Below, piece by piece: positions 50,830-64,000 of a stretch of DNA of 64,000 bases (positions are counted from its first letter, which is position 1; each line of letters begins with the position of its first letter). The notes below the pieces were generated by a model. The model worked only from the letters and a program-made list of their open reading frames with translations. It was not told the origin of the DNA and searched no databases. A program made the translations under genes and the position numbers. This stretch comes from Syngnathus acus (lineage: Eukaryota > Chordata > Actinopteri > Syngnathiformes > Syngnathidae). The DNA lies in the NCBI RefSeq assembly GCF_901709675.1, contig NC_051108.1:2232001-2296000 (forward strand). The letters run 5' to 3'.

Positions 50830-53800
50830 AGCATATCTATTTTTAATCTCTCTACAACTGTTACATTTTGCTCTTTTATGGAATATCCTTTGGTTTGTTT
50901 GCGGCAGCTTTGTATGGGTTTTATATTTCCGAACATATGGTAGAAATGTAGGCTAATGTGATACCCTTCAATGAGCTTTCAGTAATTTGCCAGCGATCTG
51001 CTATCGAAATCCACTTTCCCCTACGAAACAGATGCTAGAGCTCCAGTGTGTTGGCCGACACGCTCTACTGAGCTTTAAATTGCATAATTAGGATTAAAGC
51101 CGTATTAAGACAGACTCCGGATATCGTTGCGATAAAATCGTGTCATCCCTGTCGCTCACCTGGATCAGGAAATCTTGGAACGCCACGACATTCCAGTCTC
51201 GGACAATGAAGGCCACAGTGAAACGAAATTTGGCACTGAACGGCGAGGCCTGCTTGTCAAAATACATCCATCAAGTTAAGTTTGGATTATTTGTAAACCT
51301 AACCGCGGAGGAAAAGGGCGATTTTGGCTAATCGAAAGCACTCATAAATCACAGTGATTAAAAACTTGTTTGTAAAAGTCAAGAAGCAGAGCCGCTCTAG
51401 TCAGCCATGTCGCCCCCCCGGGGGCGAACCAGTCCGCGAAACAACCCCCTAGTATTGATGTTGACATGTTCACTGACCTAGTCCGTCAACACACGCACGC
51501 AAACACACACGCACAATTGGGCTAGCTATTCCGTGCGAACAGGCTCTGATATCATTTGTTGTCTGATCGACTCTAATCTGACCTCGGTGTGTGTGTGCCC
51601 CCCCTGCATGAAATTCAAGTTAGTATCTTGTATTTTCATGTGTTTAGTCTGTTTAAAGATGTGGGCCCGTCTAACGAGTGCTACTAAAATAAGTTTGCAA
51701 AGTGACTGACAGCTCTCGACGCCAACTCGTTATGGTAACAATTACCTTGGAATCTATCGGTCTAATTTGAGTCCAGCAACTGAGGCCTTATTGTGCGGCG
51801 GCGGCGGAACACAGCGGCCCGCTTCTCATCTCCCAGTCCGGCGCATCATTTTGGGCTTGACCCCTCGGGGCCCCCTTCAACCCTTCTCCTCCTAATACCT
51901 TCCTGTCTCCATTATCGGTCCGTGGAGGTCACGCTATGTAAAGGTCAGGGTTGAGGGGGTCGTGGCGTCACCCAGGCAGGATGCCAAAAATAGGTGGCCT
52001 GTATTTTTATTTTTTTTAAACCCAACGGAAATAACTGCGAGCTATCCACTTGAGCCGTGATTTATGTCTTTGCGTCATTCATTTTCTTTACTTGGAGAAG
52101 TCGGCATGAATAGTTCGGAGAAAGTCCTACTGCGCCTTAACTAAACAAGTACCAGTTTATCGGCCCGCATCCCAATGTCGTTGCTCATAACTGAAGGCAA
52201 GTCGCCGTCCATTTTGAGTGAGTACCGGAGTTGTGATACTTTGGAGTTATTTACATCAAAGTACCTGGATGTCTATTTAAGTGTGAGGCCTGCATGCAGG
52301 ATGCCCGCCCGCTTGCCGTAATCCAAAACGACGCCCCCCCCCCCAGCATAAATCACTCCCAGTGTGGTCTGCAGGATCTGAATACGCCTGCATGGCGGCC
52401 TGCATTCCCGAGCGGCGGCTCACCTGCGCGGCGGCACGGTGACGGCAAATCGGGGCTCTTCCTCCTCACCTTGCCTTGTTGCTGTTAACGCTCCCGGCGC
52501 AGCTGCAACGTGAGAGCACTTCTTAAGGTTCTGCTGAATGGGACGAGTCGACGTCGTTGGTTAAGTTGACACGCAAGTGACAAATGGCGCCGCGCCATTT
52601 AAGTGCGTGCGGGTATCTACAATTACCTGAAGAGCTGAGAGGAAATGGTTGACCTTGAAAGTTATGCGCGCCGAAGATTGACTCCGTCGAAGTTCTTATC
52701 TGCATCGTGAGCAAAGTGCATTGTTAGTTAGCAAATATGAATAAAGAAAATGGCCGCCGTACACTTTGGATGATTTACTTGCTTGTGTAATTTCACACTT
52801 GACAGGTAGAGGGGCATTCCTGAAACCAAATACTTAGGGTATACTCTAAAAAAAGTTATCTTGACATCCCTCATAACTAAAAAAAAGCATCAGTAGCGGA
52901 TTTCGCGCTATACTAACGACCGCTAGCATCGATTAATGACACGAATTCCGGTTTGAGGAATGCTAGCTTCCTTTGATGCAGACAGCGAACAAGCACCTTT
53001 CATCGGCAGATTATTCTCAGAGCGAAACGACTTTTTTTTTTAAAGGAGGAGGAACTGATAATAAATCCCACCTGCGCTAGCACATCTTGCATCTTCCTCC
53101 AACGGAGGATGTGAAGTTTCCGAGGCACCCGCATGCGCCGCTATAAAGACTCCCACCTCCTGACCCAGAGGGGCCAACCTGTAATAAGAACCGTTGGAAT
53201 GGCGTGATTGATCGCGCAGCTGAGAACGCGGCAGGCTGAATGGGCCGCTGCTTGCCAGTGCTGACGATGGTATGCAGAGCGTGTGTGTGTGTGTGTGTTT
53301 CGCAAAGGAAGGCCGCGTTCACCTCAAGCGAGGTGTTTTGTTTGTTCCTGCCAGCTGTTTGTCAACGCACTGTTTCAAAGTGACATCTGCGTAATAGATG
53401 CCCCGCAAGCACAATGAGGCTCGGAGAGGGGAGGGGCCGAGTTAAGCGTTTGTTGGCGTCCCGTTTTGCATACCTGATGTCATCTTGAAGCGCGTTCTCA
53501 CGGTCCTCGCGGGCAAGTTGTGTCTTTGTCGCTGTTACGTCTTTGCATTCTTGTGATTGTAGCTAGCTAGCGATTACGCGTGTGAAAAGTAGCCAAAGCG
53601 GTCACATGTTGTACTTGAGTACTCAAAAAAGAGGCGGGGGGGCTTCAAATAGCACGTCTGGCAATTTACAACACCCATCCCCCATCTCCCTGGAAAAAAC
53701 AAACAAAAAATGAGTAGGTGCGATTTGCCGGTCGGTGTCTGATCCGATTAGCCTCGTCTCCCGAGTCCGCCCTCCTGCGGGTCATGAGGGCGCTCGACGA

Positions 53801-56590
53801 TTCCCTGCCGTGACTCAGTCACACCTGCAGCCGCCAACTTCCCGGCGTCACACTCCACTGAATGCAAGTCCGATTCCCCCTATGATAAGGATTGCGCCTT
53901 TGTGGGCGGAGCTTGAGAGTCAAAAAGATGATTGAGCGTGTAAGCGCGGGGGTGGCAGAAACGGGGTTGCGTCTCAATGGGTGGGAGGCGTTCGGATGGG
54001 GCGAGTGACAGAAAGATGAAGGGGGCGGATTGGATTTTTTTTTGACGTCGGAAGAGTTGATTGATTGATAGTTGAAAACTCCCTGAGGGAAATCATTGCT
54101 TGAACTTCTTTTGCTTTTTATGGGTGCAGTCTTTAAGCCATTTTTTTTTTTTTTTTTTTGCAATTCACACTCATAAAAAATGCACACTCAGCAAAATGAG
54201 GGCAAAGATTGGAAAATAATAAAAATGATATTGGTGATTTAGAGTGCCTCGTTGTGGCACTGAAAAATCCTGCAGTGACTTTGTGCCATATCTTCCTGCC
54301 TTCTTTTTGAATAAGAAGCAAAAAAAATGCAAACAAATTCGTTTTTAACGCTTTCTTCTGAAGTGAGTTCTCGTCAGATCATGCTGACGTGCGTCGTGCA
54401 ATTAGACGTTTTTTGTCTCGCGGGCACGTTTTCCCGACAACGTTGGTCAATTTCCAAATAGACTTCAAAGCTTCCACTTCCACTACTTCCTTCCATAAAT
54501 ACCTGCTTTGAATGTACTTTTAACCCGCCCCCTCCCCCTTGCGCATGTGTGTAGCACATCTCTATTGAGTGCCCACTTGCACCCTTGGTGTCGAGTTGTT
54601 TCCTACAAGACACTCAGGCGTCAACAAAGGTGCATTGTGCACTTTACACTCCAAAATAAAAATAACTGAAAAGGAACAATGGAACGTTTGTGGATGCTGT
54701 GCAAGAGGTGGGGAAGGGGGAGGGGGCAGGGGGGGGAATCTTTCCAGGAGGAGAAGTTGTTGTGTAAGTTAAGGAGGAATTCAAAGTGTTTGAGGAGATA
54801 TTAGGTAGAAGAGCTGGCAGAACATTCTCTCACGTTTGGCTGTGAAGTGTCGCGGTGAGCGCCAGGCCGCGTTGCCCTGGTGGGGGCCAGTTCCCCCCCC
54901 CCCCCCAAACACACACACTGTCTCAGAGGCTGTTAACAGGCTTGGTAGCGAGATATTGCCTAGGGGGAAAAAAAAAAGTCAAGTGTGTGAAATTGCTTTG
55001 TGACCAGGCCGAGTCGACAAGAGTTGCACAAGGCTGGTGACAAGCCGGCCTCTCCTTCTTTACGGCCCTGGATTATTTGAAAATGCATTACTCACACCCG
55101 CTGTCAAAATAGAGCTTAAGGCTAATGTGCGCGGACGAAAAAAAGAAAAATGGGTTCACACAAATCAAGCGTGGGTAGCTGAGGTCAAAAGATGAAAGTT
55201 GAGCAATTATTAGTGGATGGAATTAAAAAAAAAAAGCATCATCACGCTTAGTTGGCAAACGTCGCCCACCAAAGACCCCGGCGAGCCTCAGCGACATAGA
55301 ATGTCCCGACGCAGCGTTTTTTTTTTTTATAACATTTTTGCACGTGTTACACGCAGGCTGACGAGGGCACTCTGGCCTGGCGACGCGTAGGCTCTGCAAA
55401 TCTGCTGACATCGGCGCTTTGCACTGACAGGCCTCAGTCGGCCATCGACACATGCAATGAGCGACCCAAAGATTGTTGCTACGTAATTTCCGACCTATCT
55501 ACTCTGCTGCTAGACGGGAAAGCAGACATTAGCCATTTTTTTTGCTGCGGAATTGTTTGGGTTGAGGTGGGAAAGTGGGTCAGTGTCAAACACCCCCGGG
55601 GAAGAAATAATGTAGCGAACTGGGGTATAGTGACTTGTGGAGAGATGGGATGAGAGTCGAGTGAATTAGCTACTCATGCAGAAAAAAAGCAAGCCTTCAA
55701 CCTTTGCAGCCGTGCCCCAAAAAAACAAGCCGATTGCCATAGCTCTGCCGTCCAAAAGGAATGAGAGGAGATCATTGCTCCCCCCCCTGCCTCCCAGCTC
55801 CTTCTCGACTTCCTTCCCGCCTCTCCTCGACAGCAGGGGAGAAGCGACCAGAAGGGGTGAGAGACGTGGACGTGTGAGCGAAGGAACACTTTCTTCCATT
55901 CGCTCGCATGAAGTCGTCACCGTCCCCTCCGCCGCCGTCTGTCCTCCCTTCCTCGCCCGCCCGCCGCCTGCTCCTCAAAGTGTTTATTCAGGCTGTCATT
56001 GTTTCCTCGCTCCTCATTTTCGCAGCAAAGACTCCCCGAGCGCGATTCAGCGCATTCACTCGAGGACAGTAGGGGAAATGAAAAGACATTTTGGGGGGTA
56101 AAGACCCCCTAAGTAAGCGGGAGGCCGAGGGGAGGGCGTCCGTGCCAGTGAGAGGTGGCAATAGTGGAAGGGGGCCTCTTCGCTCCGTGCCCCTCGCTGA
56201 TTGAGATGTACCCCACACAGGCTGAACCCACTTTGAGGTGGTACCGCGGTGCGAAAGACCCCCTTTAGCCTCCGTAGCGCCAATTCCAGTCAAGAGCCTG
56301 CTGAGAAGCGGCTTGTGGAGCGAGGGGGCGACATGCCGCTGGACACGGCCGAAAGGAAGCCGTGGATGGGCAGGATGGGGTACCGCTCGCTGCCAGGGTT
56401 GCCTGGGTTACAGTCGCCAGGAAGAGGCATGGACCCCCCTCCCTTCATGTAATATTTTTAGAGCGAGCTTTGTGTGTTTGCCGCTGTGGCGATGCGCCCA
56501 TCCCTGCCGCTCGGGTGTCTCGGATGCTGCCCTTCGATGACACGGCCTCGGCGCCGCTTTCATTTGAAGCTAGACGTGACATGGTATGAT
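50830..56590. other. Gene-less stretch
   Basis: Unique sequence with short GT/CA tracts (51480-51520, 53280-53300), poly-A/T and poly-C/G runs. A GC-rich, strand-asymmetric part lies at 55750-56550. No recognisable protein or RNA gene. Confidence 0.35.
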
Positions 56591-56599
56591 TTAACGACA

Positions 56600-56745
56600 A
56601 AATTCAAATTTTTCGGCACACTTTGATTACACTCTAAATAGAAAGCGGAGCCCTCAGGAGTGTCTGGCAATCGGTGACTTTTATGACGGCCTAAGCACAA
56701 TAGTTGGAGAAATTACCGAGTCGACAGATTGATTGTGCAGTGAGG
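56600..56745. promoter_or_regulatory. Candidate conserved regulatory block
   Basis: Low-repeat sequence containing CACTTTGATTACACTCTAAA and GACAGATTGATTGTGCAG, TCF/LEF- and homeodomain-like words. Conservation is not tested. Confidence 0.25.
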
Positions 56746-57544
56746 TGTGTGTGTGTGATTTCAAGAGCGTGGCTCATGTTATGGCTCTGCGGGAATATAA
56801 AGCGCTGAGTGTATTGTGAGCCGCTAGAAGGTGTTCTGGTATCCATTTGGACCAATCGGCACTGATGACAGGGGGGTAGCGAGAGGGGCTTAGGGGGGGA
56901 GTTTGCCCCCAGATAACTACTGCTCTTCCCTGATCAAACAAACCGCCAAGGGAGATGCTTTGGCTTACTCCACCCGCCATATTTTCCTTCCTAAGCGGGG
57001 GGGGGTCATGATTCATCAGCTGAAGCGAAAGACAGGAAGCATTTTGGAGCAAACGGCGATTCAAATGGAAATGTAACTTATACCTGATGGGAATGAGTGA
57101 TGCATGGCGAGGTTGAGGCCAGACGGTAGTCACCCTTAACAAAAAAAAAAAAGATAATTGGCCTCTGCCGACTTAGTAATGGAGCCGCGAAATACGTGAA
57201 AATGCGACCCTTTTTCGAACTGAATTTGAAATATCATTCAGGTTGAACAAAGATGAGGAGACAGAGGTAATGGCGAGGGCCCGACGGTCCTAATCCCTCC
57301 TTGGTGGCCCGGTTTGCCTTCAGCACAACAGGTCGTGTAATTACCCCCGCTCGGCTGGCAGCTCACAACTCGAGCGGCGGGGAGCAGGCTAATACTCTTC
57401 ATCCTCCCTGCGCACCGGCCCACGTCCGGAAAACGGCACAGAAATATTTTTTTTTAGGTGGGTTTAAAACAAAATTTTTTGGAGGGGGGCAACAAGACTC
57501 GGTCTGTAATGCACCTCGATGCCGCACCTCGCCAGGAGATCTCA

Positions 57545-57665
57545 TGCTTAATGAAGCAACCGTAATGGACTGCCAAGAACATTAATAATAGATCAGCTGC
57601 GGGTCTCTGATAGCATCTAAATAGCTCCCGAACATGATGACATATTCCGGATCAATAAAAAGACA
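57545..57665. promoter_or_regulatory. Candidate conserved regulatory block
   Basis: Contains AACATTAATAATAGATCAGC and ATGACATATTCCGGATCAAT, non-repetitive with homeodomain-like cores. Confidence 0.25.
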
Positions 57666-57910
57666 CTTTACACCCGGCGCTAGTGCTAACCTCAGGAACA
57701 AATTTCCTTCTACGCTCTGGATTGATTTAGTGTTGTGGTTAGACTCTTTTTGGGTGCCGACGTGTCGCTACTTTTTTTATTTTTGCACTTCTTGCCATAT
57801 TTAACATGGCATTGACATGTGTCAAAACATATTTTTCTGTCGGCTCCTCCTCACGGTGTAAGACAACCATCCTGGATCGTGCACCCCTCTTCATCCCATC
57901 TCAACCAACC

Positions 57911-57942
57911 ATGACACCCCCCCATGGGGGAGGGGGGGTCAT
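57911..57942. repeat. Perfect short hairpin with G7/C7 arms
   Basis: ATGACACCCCCCC pairs with GGGGGGGTCAT around an ATGGGGGA loop. It could extrude as a cruciform, or fold as a G-rich structure on the + strand. Confidence 0.8.
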
Positions 57943-58605
57943 ACAATGACTGTCATGCATATCATTATTAGCAGGGGCCCTCCTTCCCCTCTGGGGGTCC
58001 GCTCATTGACCTCCCAACAAAGGATGAAAGTGTCCCGTCCAGGGGAGGGGGCCGGCCAGGCCGAGGTTGGGGTGAAGAGGCCTGCGTCCTCCTCCGGGTC
58101 GGGATAAGACCCAGCGGGGCTTTCTTCACGCTAATAGGCACGACCCCTGAACCCCACACAAAGAGCGTCACTTCAGGAGCCGCTGGCACTCGGTGGGTGA
58201 GAGCAAGCGGGGACCAATGGGACGGAGATTGGGGGGACTGACAGAATGGGAGCGCTGACTTTACAGAGGACACAAACAAGAGAGCAGAGATCACAACCAC
58301 GGGGACATTCGGGGACGCTCGGCTTTTTGTTTTAAGGGACGGGACTTGTTGCGGAGGTTCAAAGGTTCTTTCCCCATTGCAGAAGTTCTCCAGTGTCTTA
58401 ATAGCCAAAGTGGGAGGGATTGTTGTGCTTTTCACATTGGCTTTAATTACTTGTTGCTGGTGTGGCGTTTGGAACGTTACAACAGCGCCTGACATGTGTA
58501 TCCAATCTATTATTTCAGCCGGCTTTTGAAATACGCTCGGTAGAATCGCTGGATGGTAGCCAAGAGCACGCTTTGATTTTTTTTTTTTGTGTGTGTGTAC
58601 ATCAA

Positions 58606-58680
58606 GCCATCCGTTTTCTAGACTTACTGTCGGTGACTCCTTAGGGTCACGGATGAGCTGGAGCCAATACTGGTTGACTA
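58606..58680 (+). mobile_element. Abundant teleost interspersed repeat fragment
   Basis: CATCCGTTTTCTAGACTTAC and CTTAGGGTCACGGATGAGCT followed by GGAGCC closely follow the fish repeat beginning CATCCATTTTCTACCGCTT and continuing GGGTCACGGGTGAGCTGGAG. A partial, worn copy. Confidence 0.6.
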
Positions 58681-59381
58681 GCGCGTTAGCCGAGCCTCAA
58701 TAAGAAGCCACATTATACGTACTATATTTTAAATTTAGGACATAAATTATTTTTTTAAATCATGTGCTTGCTGTTGTATCGGAGAACATCTTTTCAGTAG
58801 AGTAAGCTCTGAAGGAGTTTCTAATGTGGGAACCAGAGGCCCCTCCTGGCCTTCCCGTTTCAGCTCCGTTGATCAGAAGAGAGGAGTGAGAAAGTGGGTG
58901 GAGGGGGTCTACTGTACCTGCAGGGAAGCTCCAGTGTGAGGCAACAAGAGGGGTCCACTTTTTGGTTCTGCTATAATCCATCCACAATGGCTCCCCTCCC
59001 TCCCCCACTTCTGCTTCACCTTCACCCTGCAGGGCGACCTGTCCCCCCCCCCCCCCCCCCACCTCAATAAAACTCTCAGCGTCTTCCCACATCCTCATGA
59101 TAGCGGAGGGTGAATGATGGAAAATGTATTCCACTGGAAGCCATCATGAGATGTCAAATGGTTATTTTGGCTACGATTGATTTTGTTTGCGGGGGTGAAG
59201 GGGGTTCATTTTTTTTTCTTCAGGGTGTGTGTGGGGAAGAATATGACACTCAACCCACAAATAAAATGCTGATTTTTGCAATATAGGTTGTCATTGTTTT
59301 TTGATAGGTCATGTCAGCTGTAATACCTTCATGATATTTAAGATTATACATTTTATTTCAAGATAGTGAATGTGATACTGG

Positions 59382-59420
59382 ACACACACACACACACTTG
59401 TGCACACGCACACACACGCA
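59382..59420. repeat. (CA)n microsatellite, interrupted
   Basis: Eight CA units, then imperfect CACACG units to about 59420. Confidence 0.9.
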
Positions 59421-62400
59421 GGCTGGAAGAGTGTTATGTCAAGTACCTCCCATCAAGCTTTGTTCCTGTGCACTGAAGTGAGTGAAGCGAATGCCAATTC
59501 TTCATTCTCACCCCAACTTTTATCCTCTCCTCCCTCACCCCCCCGCCCTCCCCGCCGAGTTTGTCCTAATCCGTATTGAGGAACGCCACCCCACCCTTCC
59601 TCTTTTCCTTCCTCTTCACCTGAACACCCCCCCACCCGTTTTTTTTAAATTATTTGAATTCATTTGCTCCCCCAATTTAATTCCTGATTTCCTTCACGAC
59701 TGAGATTTTGACTTTTTCTTCAGCGTGATTGACAGCTCAGCTCGCCCCCTCCACTGGCTCCCACCGTCATCCCCGCAACTCACTATACCTGATCCATCAC
59801 TCCCATTTATTTTTTTTTACATTCCATTACTCTTCTCCAGCATCCCATCATGGATCTGAGACAAAGCAGACCCCCATGGTACCCCCCCCCCCCCACACCC
59901 TACTACCCTTCAGTTTTCGACCAGGCTTGGGCCGGTTAATCTTCCCGAGGCGTTCAGTGTCTTACTGCCCCCCTCCCCAATGCCAGCAGACAAAGAGAGG
60001 GCTCCCTAATTCTCCCTTTCTCTCCTTTGCCCCCCCCCCCCACCTACATTCTCCATCCATTGGGCCTCAGAACCAGCGGAAAGGCTTTGAAGACTCAGGC
60101 CCCCCCTTTGCTCCCCTCTTCCATCCTTCTAGTACCCTGAAAAGAAATGGCTGAACTGTCAGGGTGGCCCGTCTTCCTATACCACCCCTGTCCTACCATA
60201 TAGATGCCCACCCCCCAAGTCTCCACTTATAAAGGAAGGACATGCTAGAGAATGCATTTGATCCTCATTGAGTGTGTGATTGGTGACGTTGCCAGATTTG
60301 CTCGCAAAAGGCGGCCATTTTTAACTGGGCATTAATTTATTGCGCCGCAATCTCCAAATGCGTCATCAATGCTAGCCGAAAAGTGATATCTTGTGAGATA
60401 CTCATGACAACAACACGCGCTTCGCACCATCTTAGTGGTCTTTGTTTTGTTTTTTTAAATGTCACATTCCAAATTATTTAACCCCACAGGCTTTTGGATA
60501 CGTTCCTCCTTACAACTGCCCTGAAGTTCTCAAGCGAGGAATCTTCCCATTCATTCAGCCCAAAGATGACTTTCATATTATTTTTACAAAATCTGCCTCT
60601 ATTTATCCACCCTGGTAATAATTTTCCCAAAAATGTTTGAGGGGTGAAATAGAAAGCCAATGGGGAATAACAAAGTAGTTATTATCGCACAGAGGTGAGA
60701 GGTGTGTGTGTGTAATTCTCGTATGCATGTTGTTCTTATCGTGGTGCTCCAATTATTTTGAGATGTGGTTGAAATAGCTTTGGAGTGGGACGTGATCAGG
60801 TGCCGGAACTTTAAAGCAGATGCAACGTAATACAGGTACACTAATAATAATACACTGTAAACTGGCAAAGTGGAAATCTGAGATGGAAGCATGACCAAAC
60901 AATCGGTGCTGGCGTTTCTCTCTTCCCCCCCCCCAATGCTTGTGGCAAATCTTTTCAAGGCCACTCTTCTGCGGCATTCCAAAATCCATTAGCAGTCAAA
61001 GTAGAGGCTTTGACTTGTTTCCGTGGGTGGATACCTGCTTGAATGGCATCTGCACAGCTGGAAAAATGATCCGACTTCAAACAAACGTATGAATGAGACG
61101 TATCGCTAACACCACCCACTCAAAGGCAGTAAAACAAGCGCGGGTTAGCCGCACCCTTGTGCCAATGCAGGAAAAGTGAAAGGGGCGCGATTAAAAATAA
61201 ATAAATAAATAAAATGCCCGCTGATGGTTTTCATGGAATTCCCCAATTTGGCAGACCTGATTATAAGGCACATTTTTTAAAATTTTGACTGAACTTTGAC
61301 ATCTATAGCTGTGAATGAGTTAGAAATGGAAAAATGAAATGGTGTTACTTTCAGTTTCGCGGCATGTGTCGCCAGGCAGCTGTGCTAGTTATGTAATCGG
61401 GCTAGCAAGCGGCAGCGGCGGCGGGGGTACGTATAGGGGAATCGGGAGGGGGGCCATCGCTTCAATAAGATCTAAAAAGGAGGGTGCAGGATATGAAGTC
61501 AGGCCTTGAAATTGCCACCAAGCTTCACAACGCACGCCTTGAGGCCTTTTAATGCAAACACAGAGCAGTGACAGAACGGCGCGCCTTCTTAGCTAACTGT
61601 ACCAAAGACAATTTAGAACTTCAAAGACCCGCCGACTTTCTTTTTCTTTTGTTCTGCCGTATCTTATCGCAGTACAGGAAGCACAGTCATAACTTTTTAT
61701 CGTTGAGCTCATAAAGAACATGAATGGGAATCGTGTGGGCGGACGTATATGTGTGGAAGATCGTGTCGGATACGGCGCGTTAAAATAAATCAGAGTCATA
61801 ACCGACCAACTGACCTTTTCGAAAGCATTTCTAGGAAACGCTTTATCTACGACAGGAAAGTGAAAGTGGATCACCCGAGAAACAAATCAAATCAAATATG
61901 TTTGAATTTTATGATGACTGAAAAACACAACATGCTAAGGCTAACACGCTAGGTGTCCAGTCCGGTCGGCTGGTTTCATCACCTGATCCGAGGGAAATCT
62001 TCAATTTCCAAAAAGCCTTTAAACTTAATTTACGCTCGCGTCTTTCTCCGTAACCGCCGCTTTCAATGAAAATAGTCTTTTTGTCCGGCTCGCCCCGAAT
62101 CCAGCGCGCTGGTTTCAATTGACCGCGGCAGCGCACATAAACCACCGAGCGAGCCGTTAAATTGAGCAGCACATCCTTTTTAACATGGTGAAAAGCCACA
62201 TATATTATTTATACATTGGCCTTGACGGCGCTTCAATGCACTCAACAGAGAGTGCCCCTTTTTGTTGCGCCCCGTTACGACTCCACCGGCCCCTTCCTCG
62301 GCCTCGCGCGCACAAACGTACAAATACTCCAAGGCAAACTCGTAAAAGTGTCGCATGGACCCATTTACCCCCAAAAGAAGTCATATGCCATTGTGGCCCC

Positions 62401-62989
62401 TGCTCTGTTGAAATCTGTTCCGCTAAACTGAATGGAGGGTCTCCGTCCGCTCTCTCCTCCGGCCTTGTTGTGGCGGCTTACAATTTCACAGAATCTCTTT
62501 TTTTTATTGTGCTTTTAACTTGTGTACATTTGCTACAGGCTCTTGGAGGCATTTTATGGCTGAAAAGACCGTTGCGATGGCAAATCTAGAATTGTCTTCA
62601 TTGTGCGCTCGAGATGTTGCCAACCAAGAACACTGCGACAAGTATAGCAAGAAAAATAATATGCACTTAAGATCATTTAATCAATCACACTTGTCAGAAC
62701 TTTCGCTGCCTAATCTTCAACTCAAACGCTGTGTTGCTCTCACATGCATCGGCGCCATCTACAGGGATCTGTTGGCATTACACCGATTTACAAACTGGTC
62801 AATAGGAGTTATCAGTTGGATTCTAGTTGACAATTAGTAAAATCCGCACTGACGTAAATATAGTAAATATTTTTTTACAAAATAATCGGTAAACAATCAT
62901 ATCGACCGTCGTGTTGAATTTCCACCTCGTGGCATTTCCATGTCAATGCTGCTCTTGAAAGCACCGTCCTCTACTGTAATATAATAATC

Positions 62990-63340
62990 GGGCTTGTCAG
63001 AGCACATATTTCATTGGCTCAAACTGTGCAAATGATCATTCCTATTGTCATTTCTTGACATATATTCAAGCTCTAATTTCACATTTCATTTCTCTTTTTG
63101 ATTCCCCCTCCGCTATTCATGGCTCACATTCATACCCGTGAGGCATATCGGATGCTCATCAAAGACGATTAAGGCTAATATAAGCCTTTTATGTACACAA
63201 AATCATTTTACATACATTTAATGGCTGCCCGCATCGGCGCTCGGGCTTTGAAAAGTGGAATAATTTCAAGGCTTTGAGGATGATCGAGAGTGATTGGAGG
63301 GCGCTGTATGGAGAGGCAAGGCGCGCTTTTTCCCATATCA
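62990..63340. promoter_or_regulatory. Candidate enhancer block near window end
   Basis: Long non-repetitive block with CATCAAAGACGATTAAGGCT (TCF/LEF-type ATCAAAG beside GATTA), GTGCAAATGATCATTCC and CCATATCAATCAAGGCC. It is the densest run of developmental-type binding words in the distal region. Interpreted as regulatory by appearance only. Confidence 0.35.
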
Positions 63341-63344
63341 ATCA

Positions 63345-64000
63345 AGGCCTATGGATGGCCGGGCTAGTTAGCGGCTCGCGATTGTGTTGAGGCCCTCGGT
63401 CGGGCTTCCAGCGTGTCCCCGAGGCCGCTCCCTTTTGCTTGGCCCAGTGGGGGGGACGAGGTGGCGCCTCTCCGGCCCCAAATCCAGCCCACGTTCATGC
63501 GTCCGTTCGGATCCATCATTGCGTGGCTGGTGCAAGGCCCGGCCTTTGTCCGGCGCCGCATTCTTTGGCCCATTGTAGGACCACCGCAACCATTTAGGGA
63601 TTTTAAAGGCTCGTTTGCACAATTCCTTTTGTCGGCGACCCTCGGCACAAAAAAGCGACCGAGGTTGGGGGGGGTGGCCAGCGGTTTTTCCAGTGAAAGG
63701 AGGGAAAAGATTTCAAACTAAATGGGAAGTGGGGAATTTAGTTTGTTGGCAATGTTCATTTTTTAATGAGTGGAACCTCTAAGGATGAACACAATCCGTT
63801 CCGGTATGCTTTTTGATCTCTGCTTTGTTTGGATTTTGCGACCGTTTTTCGGAAGTCATGGAAATTAATGCGAGTTTAGAAAAAGAAAATTCAATATTTT
63901 TAATAAATATTAAAAGTGTTATTTTGCTAATGTAGTTTAAGTCAGACAGCACGGCTGATTCTGAAGGCCTCGGGCAGATTACATTGACATGGCAACACCT
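63345..64000. other. Gene-less stretch to window end
   Basis: A GC-rich part at 63380-63560, then AT-rich sequence. Frames on both strands overlap the same GC-rich part, which argues for composition rather than coding. Confidence 0.35.

Larger units (their letters stand above)
57943..62985. other. Gene-less stretch
   Basis: Pyrimidine-rich (59480-60130) with many C homopolymers and AAAT repeats at 61193-61215. Reading frames in the C-rich part are compositional artefacts. No gene is supported. Confidence 0.35.

Noticed and set aside
57968-58495. 175-codon frame on the - strand
   Set aside because: Low-complexity Pro/Ser-rich reading of GC-rich DNA without splice or start context.

Overview
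The window is vertebrate nuclear DNA, most likely from a ray-finned fish with a compact genome. The genes have many short introns, mostly with GT-AG ends. Teleost-type interspersed repeats and long GT microsatellites are scattered through it. Three complete protein-coding genes, all on the + strand, could be assembled exon by exon, with every exon phase checked. A percomorph-like teleost is my inference; the species cannot be read from the sequence.

Positions 1-26200 are gene-dense. plekhg1 (RhoGEF with DH and PH domains) runs from a tiny first coding exon at 911 to its stop at 14174: 17 coding exons, 1522 residues. tcp1 (CCT1, chaperonin alpha subunit) runs from 15943 to 19186: 12 exons, 558 residues. 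Two of its introns hold structures with every hallmark of H/ACA box snoRNAs. ppp4r3a (SMEK1, regulatory subunit of protein phosphatase 4) runs from 20893 to 25037: 15 exons, 820 residues, with one GC-AG intron. Each gene has a visible poly(A) signal. CTCF-like motifs, all in the same orientation, lie between plekhg1 and tcp1, between tcp1 and ppp4r3a, and just after ppp4r3a.

Positions 26200-64000 contain no protein-coding gene I can support. The region holds worn transposon fragments (LINE reverse-transcriptase pieces, SINE-like tails, a MITE), microsatellites, a 23-bp and a 100-bp minisatellite, and a 100-bp segment present twice about 1.07 kb apart. It also holds several blocks dense in homeodomain, octamer or TCF-like sites that look like cis-regulatory islands of a developmental gene outside the window. 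Several exon-like cassettes with strong splice sites but no preserved reading frame suggest one or more long non-coding transcripts.

The three genes are functionally unrelated (Rho signalling, cytosolic protein folding, phosphatase targeting) and are separate transcription units. I found no convincing previously undescribed multi-gene system. The most useful observations are the two intronic snoRNAs, the GC-AG intron, the paired uORFs before plekhg1, and the splice-site-bearing repeats of the distal region.
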